A stretch of DNA of 5,201 nucleotides from assembly GCA_003152795.1 (NCBI GenBank), contig PMBA01000022.1, forward strand, positions 374 through 5,574. Direction: 5' to 3'. The position numbers and the translations under genes are program-made. Source of the DNA: Acidobacteriaceae bacterium. Lineage in GTDB: Bacteria > Acidobacteriota > Terriglobia > Terriglobales > Acidobacteriaceae. The number at the start of each line of letters is the position of its first letter. Within the stretch, counting starts at the first letter, position 1. Positions 1-5,201 of the stretch are shown piece by piece. Below the pieces are notes generated by a model. The model had not been told where the DNA came from. It worked only from the letters and a program-made list of their open reading frames with translations, and did no database searches.

Positions 1-1
1 C

Positions 2-817
2 TACTGTACCGTGTGCACAAAGTTCGACTTTGCGACGGTGTTCCCAAAGGAATCGGAGAAGCGAGTGGAGCAATGGATAAGCGCCCTTGAAAAGCTGCCG
101 CCCGCCATGATCTATGTTGCGGGAGGGGAGCCTTTTCTGTACGCGGGCCTTCCCGAACTGGTGAACAACCTGCCGGCGAAACACCAGCTGCTTGGGATTG
201 TGAGCAATGTCTCGTTGCCGGCGAGCGTGTACCGGAAAATCAAGCGTCCCTTTCATCTAAATGCCAGTTTCCATCGCGAGTATGTCAGCGCGGAAAGCTT
301 CATCGCGAGAGTGAAGGAACTACAGGAGTTCCTCGACGTTCATGTAAACATTGTGGCGACGCCGCAGAATTTGCCGGTGATTTCGTCCATCGACGAACTG
401 ATGAAGACATACCGCATAACTTTGCACGTTGATCCCTACGTCGATCATGAATTCCATTACAGCACCGAGGAAAGGGCGCTGCTCCGGAAGTACACGCAAG
501 CCGACCGGGAGTCGCTGGTAGATTTTGACGACTTCAGCCCCAAGCAGTGCTCGGCTGGCCGGAACTACATCAACCTGATGCCTGACGGACAGGTATTCAC
601 CTGTGCAGGTGGTTTCAGCTACACCTATTCGCCGTTGTACACCGAACTGGTGAAGGACAAGCCTCTTGGGCAGTTTCGGATGCGCAATCTATTTGACGCC
701 GACTTCGCGTTGAATTCGAGCGATGTCGTGTGCGAACTGCCGTGCAAGGACGCCTGCGACCGGGATGCTGTCATCGTGAAGATCATCGAGCCTGCGCCCA
801 GCCTGCAGACTACATGA
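2..817 (+). CDS. Radical SAM protein with SPASM-like C-terminal cysteine cluster, 5'-truncated by the window edge
   Basis: The reading frame is open to the left edge, so the true start is outside; the GTG at position 11 lies within the gene and is not a start. 271 residues are visible, beginning Tyr-Cys-Thr-Val-Cys, which carries the end of the [4Fe-4S]-binding radical SAM cysteine motif. The first cysteine or cysteines are off the window. Further family marks follow: GGEP at visible residues 41-44 (the SAM-binding GGE motif), then beta-strand segments around IVSNVS, LNASFHREY and VNIVATP. The C-terminal part has Cys183-x12-Gly-x4-Cys201, matching the opening of a SPASM domain, and then Cys244-x3-Cys248-x3-Cys252, which probably completes an auxiliary Fe-S site. 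The enzyme should be cytoplasmic and cleave S-adenosylmethionine to start radical chemistry; its substrate is unknown. It could act on a peptide (as many SPASM enzymes do), a sugar or a lipid. The stop codon overlaps the start of the downstream membrane glycosyltransferase, which suggests a shared envelope pathway. The family call is firm; a specific function is not supported. Confidence 0.9.
   Translation, partial: YCTVCTKFDFATVFPKESEKRVEQWISALEKLPPAMIYVAGGEPFLYAGLPELVNNLPAKHQLLGIVSNVSLPASVYRKIKRPFHLNASFHREYVSAESFIARVKELQEFLDVHVNIVATPQNLPVISSIDELMKTYRITLHVDPYVDHEFHYSTEERALLRKYTQADRESLVDFDDFSPKQCSAGRNYINLMPDGQVFTCAGGFSYTYSPLYTELVKDKPLGQFRMRNLFDADFALNSSDVVCELPCKDACDRDAVIVKIIEPAPSLQTT
814..817 (+). 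promoter_or_regulatory. ATGA stop/start overlap coupling the radical SAM gene to the glycosyltransferase gene
   Basis: The ATG of the downstream gene (814-816) overlaps the TGA of the upstream gene (815-817). The roughly 25 bases before the ATG contain no clear Shine-Dalgarno sequence, so expression probably depends on ribosomes terminating and restarting here. The frame stays open upstream to an ATG at 730, but that start would add 28 residues (Arg-, Cys- and His-containing, not membrane-like) lying wholly inside the radical SAM gene. I therefore prefer 814. Confidence 0.7.
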
Positions 818-2601
818 GCGTGCTCGCCCAAAGTCGTCCCATCCTGGCGAGCGGGAAACTCCATTCCAATTCGAGTCCGTTCCTGACCGTCCGGCTGCTG
901 CTTGCGATCGCGCAGTTTGCGGAAAGCCACGGCTGGTTGCTCTTCGCAGCAATTTGCGCCGGCTGCGGATGGGGGCGCCTGCACACCATGCTCACGCGCC
1001 ATCTCGACCACGATGAGCTTTTCACTTTCTATATCGCGCAGGCGCCGACCTTCCGCCAACTGTTCAAGCTTAGTCACACCGTAGACCTCCAACCCCCGCT
1101 TTCGTACCTGTTAGTCCGTGCCTCGTTCGCGATCTTCGGAGTCGGTTCCTGGTCCTGCCGCCTGCCTTTCCTGCTTGCCTTTCTTGCCACAGCCGCGCTC
1201 CTGTTCTTTTTTTTGAGCCGCCTTTTGTCCCCACTCTACGGACTCATTGCCACCCTCTTCCTCTGGAGCAATCCATACGCTTACTTGGCCCATGAGGCGC
1301 GCCCCTATTCCATGCTTCTCTGCTTTACCAGTCTGATGCTGGTGAGCTGGTACTTGGCGGTTGAAGGGGATGGCACGAGCAGTCGCCGCTGGGCGCTGGC
1401 GACGGTTGCGGCGAGCGGATTCGGACTTTTGCTCTCGCACGTTTTTGGCGTGTTCGTCTATGCCGCATTCTTCGCAGCGGAACTCCTCCGCCTCTGGGTT
1501 CAACGTAGACCCGACTGGCGCCTGTGGGGTGCGTTCCTGGTCCCGCTGGTCTCGGTCCTCACTTACCTGCCACTCCTTCGCAACCATTCCACGATGCTGT
1601 TTGCCGAGGAGTATCGCGCGACTCCCCTGCGCTTGTTCAATTTCTATTGGGAATCGATCCGGTATGCGGTGACCCCGCTGGCGTTCATTGCGCTCCTGGC
1701 GCTGCTCTGGCCAGTCTTCCGAAAACAAGCAACCGCACCTTCGCCGGCGAGCCGGCTCGCTAACCGCGCGTCCCTGGGATTTCTGCTGACCGCTCTTGCT
1801 CTTGTCCCAATCGGCATCGGCATTCTGTTTGCGCGCACTGGCACCGCCTTTTTTGAGCGGTACGGGGTGGTATGGCTGATTCCGCTCGCTGCTGTTCCCA
1901 CGCTTGTCCTGGGCTACCGCACGCAACAGGATCGGCTCGCGGGAGCGGCCACTGCGGTTTTGCTGGTGACCATCTTTTTCTTTAACACCTGGGGAAAGTC
2001 GTGGCTGCTTGAGCAAGTGTCCACGTTCGTGCCTGCGAAGGCTGCGGCAAAATTGCTCTATGTCAGCGCCCTCCCTCCGCTCGCGCCACCGGGTTACCCG
2101 GCAATTCCTCCCTACCTGCAAGCCGCTCTTGCGGCTGCTCCCATCGTCTCTCAACTCGACTCGGTTGCGCCCGGGCTTCCCCTGGTTGCCAACACTGGCC
2201 TAACCTTCCTCGAGGTTGATCGGCAGGAAAGCGCGCAGGTTACGCAACGTCTCTACCTGTTGACCGACGAGGAAGCTGCATCCACCATCGCGCACGATAC
2301 CGTGTTCGCGCACTATGAACAGGTGAAGGAAGCATTCTCCCTCCGGGGCAAGGTCGAACCCTACCGCACCTTTATCTGCGCACATCCACGATTCGTGGTG
2401 GTCGGGGCTTACAACAACCCGCAGGGATGGCTCCTCAGGAAACTCGAGCGGGATGGAGCGGAACTGCGGGTGGCCGGAACCTGCAGCGGATATAGCGAAG
2501 AGTGTCAGATCTATGAGATCAGCGTCCGGCGCGAACAGTGTCAAAGTCCGGGCGGACCGGCGGAACCATCGTCAAGCAAAGCGCGAGTGGCTGTTCCCTA
2601 G
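814..2601 (+). CDS. GT-C superfamily membrane glycosyltransferase (GT39/ArnT-PMT-like), 595 aa
   Basis: This is a probable polyprenyl-phosphate-sugar-dependent glycosyltransferase of the inner membrane. After a short N-terminal segment and a first membrane helix (about residues 40-53) comes the loop motif LDHDELF at 64-70. Its acidic pair is the catalytic-type Asp/Asp-Glu signature of the first extracytoplasmic loop in GT-C enzymes. DLQPPL at 91-96 corresponds to the family's HPPL-type motif and EARPY at 161-165 is a third typical signature. FFERY at 346-350, followed by a hydrophobic stretch, resembles the late F..RY..P motif. About ten to eleven hydrophobic segments span roughly residues 40-391. 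Residues from about 400 to the end form a mostly soluble domain with four cysteines (522, 557, 564, 576) and a polar Pro/Ser-rich tail. Overall length is normal for the family. The enzyme would transfer a sugar from a lipid carrier to lipid, glycan or protein on the periplasmic side. Donor and acceptor are not readable. It is coupled to the radical SAM gene through ATGA. Confidence 0.87.
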   Translation: MSVLAQSRPILASGKLHSNSSPFLTVRLLLAIAQFAESHGWLLFAAICAGCGWGRLHTMLTRHLDHDELFTFYIAQAPTFRQLFKLSHTVDLQPPLSYLLVRASFAIFGVGSWSCRLPFLLAFLATAALLFFFLSRLLSPLYGLIATLFLWSNPYAYLAHEARPYSMLLCFTSLMLVSWYLAVEGDGTSSRRWALATVAASGFGLLLSHVFGVFVYAAFFAAELLRLWVQRRPDWRLWGAFLVPLVSVLTYLPLLRNHSTMLFAEEYRATPLRLFNFYWESIRYAVTPLAFIALLALLWPVFRKQATAPSPASRLANRASLGFLLTALALVPIGIGILFARTGTAFFERYGVVWLIPLAAVPTLVLGYRTQQDRLAGAATAVLLVTIFFFNTWGKSWLLEQVSTFVPAKAAAKLLYVSALPPLAPPGYPAIPPYLQAALAAAPIVSQLDSVAPGLPLVANTGLTFLEVDRQESAQVTQRLYLLTDEEAASTIAHDTVFAHYEQVKEAFSLRGKVEPYRTFICAHPRFVVVGAYNNPQGWLLRKLERDGAELRVAGTCSGYSEECQIYEISVRREQCQSPGGPAEPSSSKARVAVP

Positions 2602-2640
2602 ACTGCTAAACGTGAATCGAGCCCGGGGCGCGGCAATCCA
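2602..2640. other. 39-bp gap between convergent genes, no clear terminator
   Basis: The + strand glycosyltransferase stops with TAG at 2599-2601 and the - strand gene stops with TAG at 2643-2641. The gap contains one GC-rich self-complementary stretch (GCCCGGGGC, around 2621-2630) with essentially no loop and no following T-run on either strand. It does not look like a canonical bidirectional intrinsic terminator. Transcription may end by Rho or run into the opposing gene. Confidence 0.6.
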
Positions 2641-4632
2641 CTACTGGCGCCAAAAGACGCGGAAGATCCAAACTCGGCGGCTCTCAGGAAACTTCCGCTC
2701 CACCTCCGCTCTTACCTCGGGGTTCATCCGGGACGATGGGAAGAACGGCGCTTCGTTAATGACCACCAATTTCAGATCGTCTGATTGCAGCGCCCGCAAT
2801 GCTTCCGGTACCGGCGCGCCCCCATCGTAACGGGTCACATTCTTCAGCCCGGAAAGAAAATACAACTCTGGACAATCATTCGCCGCATACATCAACCCGT
2901 TTGGCGAATGCTGCTGAATCATATGAATGAGGTCCTCAAAATTCGCGGCATACTCGATTCGTAGTCCTCCGGCTCGCTGCAGATGCAGTTCATCCATTTG
3001 ACCAACTCTGTGGGTCAATTCATAAACGTGATCCGGAACCATCCTGGCCACAGCGAACAGCAAATAAAATCCTGCCACGGCGGACAGCACATACGTCCCT
3101 GGTTGCTTCTTCGCGGTGGCCACAATCGACACCGCTGCCAGCAAGGTCAGGGGGAGCGCGTAGCAAACATAAATCGGAGCGGCGAACGGGTACTGCACCA
3201 GGCTACATAATGCGGCCAGTGAGATCAGGACCATCACCCGCTGGCGCTGAAGTCTGGGCGTGCCAACCCGCTTCCCCGCGGCAAGGATGGCTGCGGCGCC
3301 CAGCAACACTACCAGGGGAGTCAGTGTCGCTACGGAATACCAAACTCCCGAAACAATCCCGCCTGCCGTTCCAGCCTTCACAAGGAGCACCGTCAACCCC
3401 AAGCCGACGGCCGCCCCGACCACCTTCCCTTGAAATTCACGCAAGTACATCGCCGCTGCCGCCAGCCCAGCCAGCCCCAGCGCGAAGATGCTCTTCTCGA
3501 CCCACACTGGACCAAGCACCCCGAGTTCGCTGGAGCGGGCGATGGCGCTTGACGTCACGCCAGAAAAGAACTGGGCGAGCGCTCCCGACCGTGCATAGGG
3601 CGCAAGAAAAGCAATGACCGGGCTCAGTACTCCACCAGCAAACGGGATCACCAGCCTCAGCAGCGCGCCAAATCGCTCACCGGCTGCTACCCCGCGCAGA
3701 TTTTTTTCGCCGAGCACGATCAACGCCACCAGCAGCGCCGAAGGCAGCACGAAATGGTACAACTCGCTAATCCCCAGCCGCGAGTGCAACGTGTAAACGA
3801 CAGTCGCCAGGAAAAGCAGCAGCGCACTTGTGCTGAACAGACGATACCGAACCGCGCTTTCCCCGCGGGACGATTCGCGATTGCCTGGCGCAATACTCTC
3901 CGCATCACTCTGTTCAAGGAACGCCAGAAACAGCAGGACCCCGGCAATATAATAGGCGCCAATCACCTTGACCAGAATCGACAGGCCACCACAAACGCCC
4001 GCCGCAAACAACCACCGGGCCTTGCGCACGTCCAGATAGCGCAACAGCGCGGCCGCGCCGAACGTGGCGAAGAACAGGTTGTACCAGGACGGCATGGCTG
4101 CGGGATAATTCGGGAAACTCCAGGCCACTGCCAACAGCGTGATGAGGCCAGATGCGAGCGCGGATGTAAAACGCAGCGCGACGTAATAGACAGCGGGAAT
4201 CCACGCCAGAAAAAACAGAAATACGCAGATTCGCAACGAAAGGAGGTTCACTCCGAAAGCGCGAAACGCCAGCGCATGGATCACGCTCAAGCCACCGGTG
4301 TATATCTCGGCGAAATCGCGATGCGGAAGTTGCCCCTGGAGCACTCGCAACGCACTCTGACTGAGCGTGCCGTCGTCGGCCGGAACCCAGCCGCTGTCGA
4401 TGCCGGAGCCCACATAGGTTCCCGCGATCGCCAAAACCGCACCCAGCACAAGCAAGCGAACGACCCAACCCTGGGCGGCGGCCACCAGTGCAACTTCACT
4501 TTCAGTGGCCGCTTCCACCGGCTCCCTACCCTGCTCGCGAATCCTCAGTTCTACGCTCAACAGTTTCACGCTCAACGCGGGTGCAATGTGCATTCCGGAC
4601 TTCGCGGAGGCGTCGTCCATCTCCTTCTTCAC
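2641..4632 (-). CDS. Multi-spanning GT-C-like membrane glycosyltransferase, 663 aa from the GTG start
   Basis: This is a large inner-membrane protein with about thirteen hydrophobic segments, built like a GT39-type glycosyltransferase but clearly different from the one encoded opposite. About 55 polar residues precede the first helix (roughly 57-76). The first loop carries ADDGTL at 85-90, then LPHRDF at 102-107 and EIYTGG at 109-114, which is the acidic-loop plus G.LPYRDF-like arrangement seen in many bacterial GT-C proteins. A PSWYNLFFA segment (181-189) and a QYPFAAPIY segment (480-488) are further family-like landmarks. The soluble C-terminal part (about 531-663) contains NDCPELYFLSG at 585-595, close to the pELYfLsG pattern found near the end of such enzymes. 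It likely transfers a sugar from a polyprenyl carrier at the periplasmic face; the substrate is unknown. Start choice: GTG at 4632 has GGAGG four bases upstream and overlaps the preceding stop as GTGA. Alternatives are ATG 4620 (its AAGGAG abuts the codon with no spacer), ATG 4593 and ATG 4698 (long overlap with the TPR gene). Confidence 0.83.
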   Translation of the reverse strand: MKKEMDDASAKSGMHIAPALSVKLLSVELRIREQGREPVEAATESEVALVAAAQGWVVRLLVLGAVLAIAGTYVGSGIDSGWVPADDGTLSQSALRVLQGQLPHRDFAEIYTGGLSVIHALAFRAFGVNLLSLRICVFLFFLAWIPAVYYVALRFTSALASGLITLLAVAWSFPNYPAAMPSWYNLFFATFGAAALLRYLDVRKARWLFAAGVCGGLSILVKVIGAYYIAGVLLFLAFLEQSDAESIAPGNRESSRGESAVRYRLFSTSALLLFLATVVYTLHSRLGISELYHFVLPSALLVALIVLGEKNLRGVAAGERFGALLRLVIPFAGGVLSPVIAFLAPYARSGALAQFFSGVTSSAIARSSELGVLGPVWVEKSIFALGLAGLAAAAMYLREFQGKVVGAAVGLGLTVLLVKAGTAGGIVSGVWYSVATLTPLVVLLGAAAILAAGKRVGTPRLQRQRVMVLISLAALCSLVQYPFAAPIYVCYALPLTLLAAVSIVATAKKQPGTYVLSAVAGFYLLFAVARMVPDHVYELTHRVGQMDELHLQRAGGLRIEYAANFEDLIHMIQQHSPNGLMYAANDCPELYFLSGLKNVTRYDGGAPVPEALRALQSDDLKLVVINEAPFFPSSRMNPEVRAEVERKFPESRRVWIFRVFWRQ

Positions 4633-4641
4633 TTCGCCTCC
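4629..4641 (-). promoter_or_regulatory. Shine-Dalgarno plus GTGA overlap deciding the start of the - strand membrane protein
   Basis: Read on the - strand, GGAGG (4641-4637) is followed by CGAA and then GTG (4632-4630), whose last two bases are shared with the TGA stop (4631-4629) of the TPR gene. This gives a good ribosome site and tight translational coupling. A second purine-rich site, AGAAGGAG (4628-4621), directly abuts an in-frame ATG at 4620. Its spacing is too short for that ATG, so the GTG is preferred, though the choice is not certain. Confidence 0.55.
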
Positions 4642-5201
4642 AGCGCCGTCAGCCGCAGTTTCGCTTCTTTGCTGTCCTGGTTCAGTTGCAACGCCCATTG
4701 ATACTCGGCCCGTGCAGCGGACACATTGCCGCTCTGCTCAAACGACACCGCGAGCCAATAGTGGTAGTCCCAGACCTTCGGATCCATGGCCGCCGCCAGC
4801 AGCAGGTAAGGTTGAGCTTCAGCGTTCCGCCCATCCAGCAGGAACGCGCGTCCCAGAAAATGCTTAGGAGCCGCCTGTTCCGGCACCAACTGCACCGCGT
4901 GCGACAGCAATTGTTCCGCGACCCGATACTGACCGTCCATCAAGTGAATATTGCCGCAGTTGTAGAGGGCCGAATAGAGATTTGGTTCCTTCGCCAGGAT
5001 CTGATCGCACAATGCCAGCGCCGGGCCGAAATCCCCCATGCGTCCATACAACCCGGCAACCGAAGCCATGCCCGTCTCGGACTTCACGTAATCCGGGCTT
5101 GTCAGTAGCGCTTTCTGCAGCCATGCCCGCCCCTCGTCAAACCGTCCCGCCGCAATGTAGGTCTCCGCCAGCGCCAGGGAGGCATAGCCATACTCCGGAT
5201 G
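4629..5201 (-). CDS. Tetratricopeptide-repeat protein, C-terminal part, 5'-truncated by the window edge
   Basis: The frame stays open through the right edge, so only the last 190 residues are visible and the true start lies beyond 5201; GTG 5087 is an internal codon. The visible part is five consecutive 34-residue TPR-like units at about residues 4-37, 40-74, 75-108, 109-142 and 143-176, followed by a short charged helix ending in Glu-Ala-Lys. Each unit shows the helix-turn-helix pattern with Gly/Ala at position 8, Gly near 15 (AAGRFDEG, RMGDFGPA, MDGQYRVA, LDGRNAEA, QSGNVSAA), Ala near 20 and Pro or Asp near 32. TPR arrays bind other proteins or peptides and have no catalytic activity of their own. 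Missing N-terminal sequence could carry a signal peptide, a membrane anchor or a catalytic domain, so cell location is unknown. The stop overlaps the start of the downstream GT-C-like gene, implying joint expression and perhaps a scaffold role in the same envelope process. Confidence 0.88.
   Translation of the reverse strand, partial: HPEYGYASLALAETYIAAGRFDEGRAWLQKALLTSPDYVKSETGMASVAGLYGRMGDFGPALALCDQILAKEPNLYSALYNCGNIHLMDGQYRVAEQLLSHAVQLVPEQAAPKHFLGRAFLLDGRNAEAQPYLLLAAAMDPKVWDYHYWLAVSFEQSGNVSAARAEYQWALQLNQDSKEAKLRLTALEAK

Noticed and set aside
730..813. Upstream extension of the glycosyltransferase to the ATG at 730
   Set aside because: The added 28 residues lie entirely within the radical SAM gene, resemble an out-of-frame reading, and are not needed for the fold. 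The ATGA overlap at 814 is the more usual arrangement.
1207..1214. Run of eight T inside the + strand glycosyltransferase (and seven T at 3701-3707 in the - strand gene) as frameshift or slippage sites
   Set aside because: Both runs lie inside intact frames and simply encode Phe-Phe-Phe or Glu-Lys-Asn. No alternative frame continues with a meaningful product.
1111..2154. Long - strand open frame (347 codons) opposite the + strand glycosyltransferase
   Set aside because: The product would be an Arg/Glu/Gln-rich, low-complexity polypeptide, which is what the reverse complement of Leu/Ala/Phe codons gives. The + strand frame carries the GT-C motifs.
2621..2630. GCCCGGGGC palindrome as a terminator or operator
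   Set aside because: It is short, has no loop for a stable hairpin, and has no adjacent T-run. Such sequences are expected by chance in GC-rich DNA.
4633..4698. ATG at 4698 as start of the - strand membrane protein
   Set aside because: It would overlap the TPR gene by 70 bases and add 22 residues of polar, out-of-frame-looking sequence. GTG 4632 has a Shine-Dalgarno site and a 4-base overlap.
3754..4701. Long + strand open frame (315 codons) opposite the - strand membrane protein
   Set aside because: Its translation is rich in Gln, Arg and His with no domain-like pattern, and it mirrors a strongly membrane-like coding frame on the other strand. It is a shadow frame of GC-rich DNA.

Overview
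The window holds four protein-coding genes and almost no non-coding DNA. Two are cut by the window edges. The genes form two tail-to-tail pairs. On the + strand a radical SAM/SPASM-type enzyme (5' end missing) is followed by a multi-spanning membrane glycosyltransferase of the GT-C/ArnT-PMT type. On the - strand a tetratricopeptide-repeat (TPR) protein (5' end missing) is followed by a second, different GT-C-like membrane protein. The pairs converge at a 39-bp gap (2602-2640).

In each pair the downstream membrane protein starts inside the stop codon of the upstream gene: ATGA at 814-817 on the + strand and, on my reading, GTGA at 4632-4629 on the - strand. Each pair therefore looks like one translationally coupled transcription unit whose promoter lies outside the window. 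I see no RNA genes, insertion sequences, CRISPR repeats, att sites or origins.

The DNA is a moderately GC-rich bacterial sequence with dense packing, short operon overlaps and long Ala/Leu-rich membrane proteins. Gene content of this kind (radical SAM, family-39-like glycosyltransferases, TPR proteins) is common in Acidobacteriota and other soil-type Gram-negative bacteria. No marker gene is present, so this assignment is a guess.

Functionally the window fits a cell-envelope glycan or glycolipid locus. Both membrane proteins have the GT-C layout: an acidic motif in the first extracytoplasmic loop, about a dozen hydrophobic segments and a C-terminal soluble part. They would be expected to use polyprenyl-phosphate-linked sugars at the outer face of the inner membrane. 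The radical SAM enzyme may modify a sugar, lipid or peptide in the same pathway, and the TPR protein may be a scaffold. The substrates cannot be read from the sequence. Nothing here proves a previously undescribed system; the best lead is the coupling of a SPASM-like radical SAM enzyme with an unusual cysteine pattern to a GT-C glycosyltransferase.
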